Assembly: GCF_037975245.1 (NCBI RefSeq) | Contig: NC_092568.1 | Coordinates: 11,927,501-11,991,500 of the forward strand | Length of the DNA: 64,000 nt | Origin: Apostichopus japonicus | Lineage: Eukaryota > Echinodermata > Holothuroidea > Aspidochirotida > Stichopodidae | Direction: 5' to 3' | In this document: positions 48,630 through 64,000 of the stretch, in pieces | Position numbering within the stretch: position 1 is the stretch's first letter | Layout: the number at the start of each line of letters is the position of its first letter | Notes under the pieces: generated by a model | What the model was told of the DNA's origin: nothing | The model's database searches: none | What the model saw: the letters and a program-made list of their open reading frames with translations, nothing else | Made by a program: the position numbers and the translations under genes

Positions 48630-51600
48630 TGTTTATCCTGTTCTGTAAGGTAGTAGAAATTTGCCAATTTTAAAGTTATAACATATTTTAATTGAGGGAA
48701 CTTGGAGAATTGAATATAACTAAGATGAATCACTCAGTTTAAGAACTGGGTCATATTAAATTATTCAACAAAGTTGTTCAAGTGCATTGAGTTAATAGTA
48801 AGTTTGACAGCACTGACCCTTTATGCAGAAGCTGTCTTTATTGATATTTTATGTGGTGAATGTTGTCACTATGCTTCAATTTAAAAACAAATATATGCAG
48901 GACGTTAGACATGACACCGTGACTCGGACTTCATTTTAGGGGTATTCCAGACAGGCAAGCGGGCAAATGGTGACTTATTTTTATTTGGTAGTATCATATC
49001 GTGCCCATCATGCTGTAAAAATTAAATATTGATATTTTTTATGTGAGGAAGGAACAGAATTGAAATTAGGTTTGGTAGGCAGGTTGGAGACAGGGTGTAT
49101 GCTTAGAAAGTACTGGCGGAACTGCCAAGCAAATAGCGAAGACATCTTTATCAGTCTTCATATGAAACATGGATAAGAGATATGACATTGAAATAAATGA
49201 TTCAATATAAGAAAAAGTCAACTGTAAGGTATTCAGCCCCTTTCCAAACAATTTGTAAAGACAAATGAGAATGAAGAATAGGGGGGGAAGGGTGTTGTGG
49301 GGGGGGGGGTAGGTTGGGTCAATGAGATTGCAGTTAACTGTATTAGTATTTTTAGATGAGTAGCTATGTCATGTTGGCTGGGGAGTTGGGATGGGGAGGA
49401 TTTCTTCCTGTTGGCAAGGGTTTGACAAACCTTGAGTTTTTGTTGCTATTTTTTTTTTATGTCACTTTTAGCTTTATTTCTTTCTGAAATACAACCTTTC
49501 CAATAGCATATAATGCCAGTTACATCCAGAAGATATGCCAGAAGGATTCAGTGTACAGTCACTTGTTTTTCTAACTATATTCTCTGCACAAATGAAAACA
49601 TGATAAATGGAATGTGACATTGGGTGAAGGTTCTGAAGTTGCTTGTGTAGTGAATTGTTCTTGACTATTTGTTAGTTGTGAATGCCAGTGACACTATGAG
49701 AGTACTGGTGAAATATGTATCTGTTACACAGCTACCTGGAAAATACTTGCAATATGAACAGAATTCACAAATTCTATTCTGGTATGTATTGTCTTAGTAT
49801 TGGCCCAAAATGGTAACCTGTCAAAATTGGTTTCCTGGAGGGCCTAACCATCCAAGTTATTCCCATACACTGAAGAGTGTCTCAGGAACATTGCTTCTCT
49901 GGTGGCAGTAAGAGGCCTGTTACAGTTACACTGTCTATGTTATATTTTGAGGCAATACTGGTGACCTTTGAACTTTGATATCCTCTGGAGATATCCATCC
50001 ATTGTCATAGCATAACAAATGCATGGACAAAAAGAAATGGCTACACGCATTCATTGCATCTGTTTCGTTTTGCTTTTGTCCGTTGTTGCCAATATCTTTG
50101 TCTATTTTATCCCTATTCTGTTTTAAATGGAAAATACATATTTAACAAAATGCAACAAAACAAAGCAAAGGTTTCATATAATTTTTTATTTATTTCTCTA
50201 TGTATGTTACAAAAAGATCATACATTTCAAAAAAATGGTGGGGGGGGGGCAAAAAATCACCAGCAAAACTATTCAGATTGTGTGAAAGTTTGAAGGCTTC
50301 ACACCAAGGTAAGCAAAGAGAAGAAAGTGAACTACTGTACATGAAGAAATAATCATTAAAATGTGTAAACTTGCTTAGATTAATTTTAAAGAAATATTAC
50401 AGCTATGAAAGATTGAGAACTTGCAAGAAATGCTAAACAAGTTCAGACCATTTTCCCTTTATCCTGTATTTGTTTAAATAAAAGTTACACAGGCTTATTC
50501 TGTACAAAATATTAAAGTGATGATAGAGTTTTCTTGTTTTTTATCTCTTTATGACCATCAAACTCGATGGGTAGTCTTATGATAGAAGCAACGTATTATA
50601 GAAACAACTTAAAACAAGAAGCATACAAAGGTAATATCTAAAGGTGCTCAGACAAGGTCACCACACACTCCATTTGGTCACCACAGGTCACCAAGGTCAC
50701 CAAACACACCATTTACTCCTTGCTCATACTTTTACAGATATGAAAGATATGTTATGAAAACAGGTGACAAGTGATGTGAGTGGTTAGCTGGGTAGAACAT
50801 AAATCAATTTTATGGGCATTTGTTAATAAGATACTTGGCAAATGACAGAGCAGTGACGCAATCCTGGAATGAGATTACGGAAGAAGGAACCCCTTTCTCC
50901 GTGGTCATCTTCTTCTCTTATCGACCTAAAATGTAATCCAGTATGTACTTACAACATGTGTCTACACCTTATATCAAACAGAATGCAACACAAACTTAAT
51001 TTTCTTCATTGTGGGTAATATTTAATCAATAGTTGTTTGAAATAAATCCCACCATCCTCTCTTAAAAATGATTTGCTTGTCTCTCTCTCTCTCCTTATCT
51101 TCCTGTTCCCAGATGCAGCTAATGTTTGTGCTTTCACTGAGCAAGACTGACCATTCCAATACTGAAAAAGAGAACTTAAATTATGTGCTCCGTTCTCATT
51201 CAGTAAAAACCAATAAACTCAAAAGTTCTTCAAATCTTGTTGAGCGTAGTTTGCACACAAATGTTAACCTCGTGTTGAGTTTGTCTGCTTTATCCACTTT
51301 CCTTGGATTTAACTAAACTACGGCAGGCAGGATAACATTCTACTTCTGATGCTCCATAAAGAGGCACAGACAGCACTGACCAATCCGGTCGAAAGTGTAT
51401 TCTTAACTTCAGAATTGGGCTATATTGACGAGGGGTCGATGAGGAAATTCCGTCGCATCTTTCAGAAATAATTCCATGTGGATGATTTGAAAAGTATCGA
51501 CATCTTTATCTTGTGTTAAATCATACACACATCAAAATGCAGATGGGTTTAACCCGTAAATAGACAGTGGGACCCAACCACTCAAGACTGTGTTAAATCT

Positions 51601-51670
51601 ACTAAAACAATTCCTCGCAAGGTCTGAGGAAAAGGAGGGAGCGTATCGTTCATTCTTATCTCACTCTTTT
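48630..51670. other. Region between the convergent BCKDHA and RAD51 3' ends
   Basis: No gene seen. Contains G tracts (49280-49310, 50239-50248), a CTCT run at 51079-51092 and a cluster of AGGTCA half-sites at 50655-50699. The RAD51 3' UTR must lie in its right part. Confidence 0.4.
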
Positions 51671-51675
51671 TTTTA

Positions 51676-57462
<5,787 letters not shown>

Positions 57463-57721
57463 GTTGAATCAGATCTGTTAACAGACCTTGAAATAAGTTT
57501 TCCTGTGATAAGCCTGTTGGATCAGAGCAAATGAGGACAAATAAGGCTCGTAAGTATAGGCTTAACTTCCACCAAGCGTAGCCCGACGAAAGTTAGGTCA
57601 GTCTAATTCCACCAATAGGCATAGGGTCTGTATTTATTAACCCCCAGTAAGCCTAGCCTTGTACGACATTATTAAGTCAGCAGGTGCTAAACGCAAAATT
57701 TAATTCAAAATAATGTCTCAC

Positions 57722-57860
57722 CTTCTCTGAACGGTCCAGTTCTTCTGACGCTATGTATCCGTTAAATTGTGTCAGTAAGTTACATTTGCTGTCTAGTAAT
57801 TTTTTGGGATTTGACTCAAGAAATCAAAATACAGACTCGAAAGTTTCTAACTTAGTCCGT
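57722..57860 (-). other. Probable non-coding first exon of RAD51
   Basis: On the minus strand the sequence ends CCGTTCAGAGAAG|GTGAGAC (donor at 57721), and the start-codon exon is preceded by an acceptor GTCTGTTAACAG just 14 bp before ATG. Vertebrate RAD51 also has a non-coding exon 1. The upstream boundary is not visible. Confidence 0.5.
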
Positions 57861-57875
57861 AGAAGCATTTTGATA

Positions 57876-57883
57876 TTCGCGCC
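57876..57883. promoter_or_regulatory. E2F-like site in the RAD51 promoter region
   Basis: TTCGCGCC matches the E2F core and lies just upstream of the probable non-coding first exon. RAD51 is a known E2F target in mammals, so S-phase control is plausible. One short match in AT-rich DNA; suggestive only. Confidence 0.4.
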
Positions 57884-58151
57884 AGCACAAGATAGGCAAT
57901 AACATCATATCTTACGAAAGAGAGATAAAGGTCACTATGGTGTGGAACGCCAACCAAGCAAAAAGTATTGTACAAGAAACCAATGGAGTGCTATTGTCTA
58001 CAATACATGTCAACAGCAGGCAAGTGCGTACACTGACATATATTTGAATATTACTGTTAGTTTTTCAATTGATATGTTTCAAAGAAAAAAGGAAAGATGG
58101 CGATAGGTGGTACACTATCTGACGTAATGGCAAACGGTTTTTCATAGCACG

Positions 58152-58159
58152 TATAAAAG
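58152..58159 (+). promoter_or_regulatory. TATA box before a candidate signal-peptide exon
   Basis: TATAAAAG, about 49 bp before the ATG at 58201. Start-site spacing of about 30 bp would place transcription initiation near 58182, between two ATGs (58185 just after it). Confidence 0.4.
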
Positions 58160-58200
58160 TGTGTAAACCCAAGTTCTGCATTACATGACTAAAGTGGACT

Positions 58201-58248
58201 ATGTTGTTCACATTATTTGCACTAGTTTCCCTGTCATCCCCTGCCCCG
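58201..58248 (+). CDS. Candidate first exon of a secreted protein
   Basis: ATG followed by a 16-residue hydrophobic stretch MLFTLFALVSLSSPAP that ends exactly at a strong donor CCG|GTAAGT. With the TATA box upstream it has the layout of a first exon encoding a signal peptide. An ATG at 58185 in another frame is also open. I could not show the next exon; an open segment at about 58743-58894 (ending in donor CAG|GTAAAT) is a possibility in the alternative frame. It might instead be noncoding or a 5' exon of the PCNX4 locus. Low certainty. Confidence 0.25.
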
Positions 58249-58899
58249 GTAAGTACATCCACATGAACGTCTGACCAGGTATGGTAAGAGGAGGTTAGGA
58301 GGGTTACATCCCCTGGGCCCTATCCCATCAGTAGACATAGGAAAATCTGCTCTAGGAATAAACTATGGGATAAAAAGTAGCGTACTCTCATTTTCAATAT
58401 GTACTGAATGCAAAATGAAGATTGGAAGAAGGGGCAAATTATTTCCCCGGAGGTCCGACATGGTCTCTACGCATCTGCGTCACAACCCCCGAATCTTGGA
58501 TTATGTGGTAAATTATCAAAACTGCTTAGTGAGACAGTGCAGGCAAAAAAGTACTAGCATAAACCCTAGGCATTACACAACAATCATTGGTTACTTTAAA
58601 ACATGGAAAAATACGATGTAGAGACACAATATAATGAACACCATTCTAACCATCACATGTCCCTCGAACCCCCTACTCCTCCTTGAAATATCTGATTACG
58701 CAACTCCCTTTATGATCACGGCACGTCCTGCTCTATCAATTTAGCTAAGTGGGACGATGGAGCTGTTTATAGCTCCATGGTAGGACGTAGCCATTTGTAT
58801 ATTCTGAAAGATGGGCAGGTGTGTCTGGGAAATCAGCTTAACGTTGATGTATACACTATATTGGCTGCTGTTAGTGGCTGCTACCTTCAAACAGGTAAA

Positions 58900-60465
58900 T
58901 TCTGATCGGGAAACTTCACTTTGTCCAACTATATTAACTGAACGAAATCATAGAACCTGGTTTCAAAGAGTTTCAGAGCCCTTATTGGAATCAATTGCGT
59001 TTTTTGAAGTTCCGTTTTCATTATGATGTCATTTATTCAACAAACGTGATGTGTACTTCTACTCTCTTCAAAGTAATTAAGCCTAATAACCTTTTCATGA
59101 CACCGTTGTGAACTTGTGCCTGGTATATAAATATTTAGGAATCGTAACCAACGACGCTCGACAGTGTTAATGTATGTATCATCCTAGGCTAGGCTCAAGT
59201 CAAGAAGCTGCGTAATAAACTGTACGATGGCAATGCGGCCAATATATATACTACTGTATACTAAGTACTAGTAACTACCCCAGCTATGTATTTAGTTCCT
59301 TCGTTAAAATAGTATTATCCAAAGTAATAGTTGGTAACTACTTCGAAGGTATTGTTCATGATTGTTTAGGCTAAAACTGAAAGCTACTCACTGAGAATGA
59401 GAGGCTTCTATGAAGTATGACTGAGTATGAGGTGATTGTGTAGGCCTATAGTCTACGGTATGTCGAGTGTTAAAAAAGGTAAACAGTTGGATTTGGCATC
59501 AGGCAAATTATTCATTGCCTTTATCTAAGGCTAATCTTGGACATTTGATCACTGGAACTTACAGCAATGTGCAAGAACCGTAATGATGTGAATGTATACA
59601 CAGATGATTTGGCTTTGAAATTGCACTAATCCCATTATATATTTTGTTAAGTTTACAATGTCTTGCCCCGGAATGTATATACCTTATGTTCACTCTCATT
59701 ATTACCATAATGATGAAAAGCATTACTATAAGTAAGGTGACCACTTTTTTAGTCAGGTAAATAATTATTTTGATGTTGACATCTATACACACCATAGAAA
59801 CATGTATGTTAAGGGGTTAATGGGTGGGATTTTTAGGGCCTCGCAATGTTTGGCAGTGGCATATTCGAAGGATAACGTTCAATTGACTTATAATCCTCCA
59901 GAAGCAGCCATTTTTATAAATCATTATTATTGGCAGTGTTTTGTGGGTATAGTTCCAGGGACACTTGTGCTGAGTGGTGACATAACATGAAAGCAGGGGA
60001 CAATTGTAGGGATACTTTTCTGTTATTCCTAGGATAGTACATGACATCTGAAGACTGTCTCCTGAAATTAGAGACCACATGTTAACCATAACCATGAGTA
60101 TAAGGCAAAGGGACACAAAAAGTAAGAGTGAATGATTCCATTACAGACACACACAAAAATCCCACCGTGAACAAAAGCCTCTACATTCATGAATTCAGAA
60201 GCAAAAATTATATTCATTTCACTAGTGTCAAGAAAGACTAGAGACTTATCGTATAGAATGGTATTTAAAGTGCTCTTGTCGATGAAGAATTTCTTCCTTG
60301 AGAAAAGTTTCGCTTAAATTGAATTGAAGAGAGAGCCAACACCGGGTAGATTGTCCATATCGTAAAGCATTTTCTTTTTATCTGAATGCCCAATAAAATT
60401 TAAAAAATTATATTCCTAGCAATACTGTCATGTTTAGACTTTAAGTTATTGACAGTGTAAATTGT
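58900..60465. other. Intergenic or 5' intron of PCNX4, nothing seen
   Basis: AT-rich. No exon supported. Confidence 0.3.
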
Positions 60466-60469
60466 TCCT

Positions 60470-60660
60470 GCCCACACAGCAGGGAATAATTGATCTAGTA
60501 TCGCATTACAAAATGCTGTGAAAAATTGGTAAATTGCTATATATGTAAACAAACTGTGCAAAGATGTATAGAAGTTTTCGGACGATGAACCATATTTAGT
60601 ATACCAAGTCAAACCGCCTTCAAAACTGCTACACAAATATTGAACACTAAATTTTTCTTG
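60470..60660. repeat. Dispersed repeat, second copy of the 12690 sequence
   Basis: CAGGGAATAATTGATC, CAAAATGCTGTGAAAAATTG and GCCTTCAAAACTGCTACAC follow the same order as at 12690-12935 but without the TAGCTGT minisatellite. Family unknown; no coding potential. Confidence 0.5.
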
Positions 60661-61497
60661 GACAATCTGGAAAGCAAGGAAATAGCTGGAACGTAGGGTA
60701 ATAGAAAAAATTATTGAAAGTCATTGAATTTTGAAATTTAGTCCAGATTGAAATGGTAGGAAATGTCATTTATTGAAAAATTCTTCTCATTGTTGATATA
60801 TTTTTATGATGCCATTTAAGAAAGTATATATTGTTTGTATTTTTTGTCCAGAACAGTCAAATTTGGATGTATATCCCTTCCTTGGATGTGTAATTTTCTG
60901 TCCTGTCCTGTCCTTCCTGCAATTTAGCAAAGGAATTCCATCCAGCCTTACAAATAGATCATGTGCTGGATATTGTAGCTAGCCTTAGACTTACCAGTGC
61001 ATATCAAGACTTACCTGAGCAAGTTGTTAAGAAGTCTGAGACAAAGTTAACAGCATAAATCAATGCCATATTTAGGGTTGTTTGCTCATCTAGCAATCCC
61101 CTTGATACAAATTAACAATATGAGTTAGCAAGACATGTCACAAGAGTTACAATTCTTATGTCTGCTATGGGTAGCCTAAGATAGTTCCTTATTAGTGTAT
61201 ACTTTGTAGGAAACGTGTACAGTACATATATGTGTTGGTCTTGAAAATTTCATGTTTAAATATGTGGGAAATGAGTGTTGCGTTGCTACATTCAACCACC
61301 TATTTAAAGTATGTGCATGTCGTGTCATAAAAATAAGACAAAATACAAAGTTTTTTCTCTTGATCTGGTATATACTGTATTATTCACAACAGCAGTTGAT
61401 TTTTCTATTTAATATCTAGTATCTATGAATGATACTAAAATTATTTTCTAGGGATTTTCTTTTGTTTGCTTAGATGATTTTCATTTTTCTTTTCTTA

Positions 61498-63251
61498 GGT
61501 ACTAATTCATACATTGATATGAATGTAGCGGAATCTTGTACAGCCAACAATCCTTATTCTGCCCTTGGGACCTTCTAAAGATGAAAACGCAACTTAAAAG
61601 TATCACATCATGGAAATTGAACTGGTCAGCAGCTACAAGAAACCTTTTGTTCAGAAGAGATACCTTCAGACAATCTTAGGAGGTCTGAATCTGAAAATAG
61701 GGAATGATGCCCCCATCTATGCATACTTGATTCAAATTGTGATATTTATCATCCCTTGGATTCTGGGTGGTATTTTAACTCTGTTCCTAGAGTTCAATAT
61801 CTTTGGTGTCAGTCTTTCTTTTGGGGATTACATTTACGCCGCCGTCTATGGTCTGTTGGTCTTCCTCTTTGTGTTCATTACGCAGCTAACGAGCATTTCA
61901 TTACAGAGGAGAACCTCCGAGGTGACGAGACTCACAGATGGAGTTCAGAACATCCTCTCCGAAGAAGACGAAGTCGAGTTTGATTCGTGTCTTAGCCCTC
62001 ACGTCGTTCAGTATCTCATACCAGTTAAACAGTTTAAAGTGAACATTTTATTCCATTCCCTTCTCTCTGGCCTTATATGCGGGCTAGGTCTCATATATTT
62101 AGCCCCATCCACATTCTACCTGCTCTATTCCAATACAGTCATCACTGTAATATGGTACATAGGAGGTTGGTTTGTTCTATGCATCGCTCAGTATTCCCTG
62201 ACAGTGAGAGCGCCCCCAGAGATGGCAGCCTTTCGGACCACAGACGTCGCAGAGTTGGCGTCCCTGTCCAGACCGTTCTATGTGCTGGTATTTTTACTCG
62301 TTGACTTACTATGGAGGTAAGACCCACCACAATAATACTTCATTTATGGTGGAGTTGAATTACTGTATATCTACCAGTTATTTGTGACTCCACATGCATC
62401 CCCGACTGGAGTCATATTCTGTGACTCCTTTTTCAGCGGAATCCTTTTGAACACTTCTTTGAAGTGTACTTGTACTGTACTTGTGTGAAACATATTTCAT
62501 CTTCAATTAACAAGGCTCAGAATGGATACATGTAGCATTTGATATTTCTTAACTGTGTGGGGGGGGAGTTGTTCTTCACAAAGATCTCTTTCTTATAAGC
62601 CAAAGATGAAGGCTGGGTTTGTGTCCCCTAAAAACCTTCTCGAACTTAAATGTAAGGTGATGATGCCTGCAGAACTGGCTGTTATGTGTTGTCAATTTTC
62701 AGACTTAACAAAGTATCAATTTACTGTTAACTCAAGTATAGTAACTACTAACTAAGTCACTAAATTGTTAAGTTACAGATATTGCCCCCCTGGCTTCAAG
62801 TTAATATTCACCTGCAAGGGTGCCAGTAACTTATTTTCATAAATGGAAAGGAAAAATTGTTTTGTAATTTTCCATGAAACGTGAAAGATTTTTACATTCA
62901 GTATGTTAACACATATAGTTACTGTTCATGAACACCATTTATTATCCTTTTTCTGAAACTATTTGCACTGATGAACAATGCAACGAGGACTCAAGTAGTT
63001 TGCATACTGGACTCATAATTAAATGCTGCCAATTGATAGACTCAACAGTTTTTCTCAAATGTCTTTCTTTTCAGATGTTTTCCAGCCTGGAATCTTCTAC
63101 TTCTTAACCAGGTTCTTCACATTGTTTTCATCATGTTACCTGTTTTCTGGTCTTGGGGGCTCCTTCCTCCATTAGAGGCTTTGGTGTTATGGTTGATGGA
63201 ACAATTCCTCATCCATGCTCTGGGAGGCTCACCAATGGCCACCAATTTAAG
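61498..63251 (+). CDS. PCNX4: Pecanex-like protein 4, N-terminal exons (gene continues past window)
   Basis: An exon starts after the acceptor TTTTCTTTTCTTAG at 61497. The coding part runs from ATG 61610 to donor 62316, and the next exon is 63075-63251. The join is in frame and gives 294 residues so far (full-length human PCNX4 is over 1,100). Matching family blocks are KRYLQTILGGLNLKIG, IPWILGGILTLFLEF, LSEEDEVEFDSCLSP, HSLLSGLICGLGLIYL, IAQYSLTVRAPPE, NQVLHIVFIMLPVFWSW and the GGSPMATNLR end. About seven hydrophobic segments are visible. Pecanex proteins are multi-pass ER/Golgi membrane proteins; Drosophila pecanex acts in Notch signalling, while the role of form 4 is unclear. Start chosen as the ATG that aligns with the vertebrate N-terminus. 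Divergent to RAD51. Confidence 0.88.
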
Positions 63252-63929
63252 GTAAGTACTCATTATCTAACAGTAATGTCAGCGTTCATCACTAGGTATT
63301 CTGTCGAAGAGGAAGACTGTATTAAACAGGCTCAGGTGTGCCAATGAAATGTGCTGCATTTTAATACACACAGTACTTGAGAATTACTAAAACATTTCAT
63401 GATTGAAATCTGCAGCACAACCTCCACAGCTCATTTTGGTTGTCCGAACAAAAATTTGGTGGTTTCGGACGACCGAGGACCATTAAACATTTGCCTAGAC
63501 ACATCCAAAGTAATAAGATATTCATCTATCCATGGGGACATTTCTGTGTGTAATATAAATCACATAGGATATAGGCAAGTCCACTTTTCAGTTGTGTAGA
63601 ATATTATGCAGAATTGATGTTAGTAGTAAGCAGTGCATGCACTGGGTTTAAAAGTGTCTTCCACTTGTTTATCTCCTATTTTCAATGTCTGACATTAGTA
63701 TAAAGCTGCATGGCTAGCCAAGCATATGATGATTTGCCTGCAAGCAATGCAGACACAATCATGAATTGCATTTGTAAATGTATGCCATGCAGTCTACAAC
63801 AATAAAGTAAATTCAGCAACAGATTACAGTACTAATGGTACTGTGACATCTACTCTGCACCACCCCTCTTCTTCCCATCTTGCACCTCCAAGCAAAGAAA
63901 TGGTTATTTATTGATCAATATCAATTTAA

Positions 63930-64000
63930 ACTAAGGGCTGAATAATTCAGTTGGTAAAGCACAGGAAGGGTAAATGTAAGGCCGCACTTTTCAAATCCTA
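63930..64000 (+). repeat. tRNA-like SINE head at window edge
   Basis: AATTCAGTTGGTAAAGC resembles a tRNA A-box and TTTTCAAATCC near the end resembles a B-box. The rest is outside the window. Probably a SINE in a PCNX4 intron. Confidence 0.4.

Noticed and set aside
58811-59026. 71-codon open frame starting MGRCVWEIS with a hydrophobic stretch
   Set aside because: Looks like a signal peptide but runs into a donor-like GTAAAT with no family match; it may be chance, and another frame of the same stretch is equally open.

Overview
This is a window of animal nuclear DNA: AT-rich, intron-bearing, and full of short non-autonomous DNA transposons, tRNA-derived SINEs and G/C homopolymer tracts. The proteins are close to their vertebrate counterparts, but the gene density (about seven loci in 64 kb, introns mostly 0.3-3 kb) and the repeat types suggest a marine invertebrate deuterostome. 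An echinoderm such as a sea cucumber is my best guess; this is inference, not proof. I recognised no retrovirus-like or Polinton-like element.

Layout. 188-4731 (minus): a gene of about twelve tiny exons whose introns are all phase 1; protein not recognised. 6024-6140: the 5' end of U2 snRNA joined to unrelated hairpins. 7.0-9.5 kb: nested transposon debris. 10.0-12.9 kb: degenerate tandem and dispersed repeats. 13.36-14.2 kb (minus): a secreted cystatin, last part not found. 15.5-21.3 kb (plus): selenoprotein W, with an in-frame UGA in a CxxU motif and a clear SECIS element about 2.2 kb after the stop. 21.96-22.65 kb: a 166-bp satellite. 23.7-24.4 kb: a TIR element. 27.9-35.5 kb (minus): a TMEM26-family membrane protein in three exons, with SINEs and a TIR element in and near its introns. 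38.8-39.7 kb: second copy of a transposon also found at 7.4-8.4 kb. 39.9-47.7 kb (plus): BCKDHA in ten exons, complete. 51.7-57.9 kb (minus): RAD51 in nine coding exons plus a probable non-coding first exon, complete. 58.15-58.25 kb: a TATA box followed by a candidate signal-peptide exon. 61.5 kb to the end (plus): the first two coding exons of a pecanex-like 4 (PCNX4) homologue, continuing beyond the window.

The genes do not form a pathway. BCKDHA (mitochondrial branched-chain amino acid breakdown) and RAD51 (homologous recombination) converge; RAD51 and PCNX4 diverge; cystatin and selenoprotein W diverge. All exon joins given were checked by hand for GT/AG ends and reading frame. The most unusual items are the phase-1 micro-exon gene, the U2-headed hairpin locus, and a transposon ending about 10 bp from a RAD51 splice donor.
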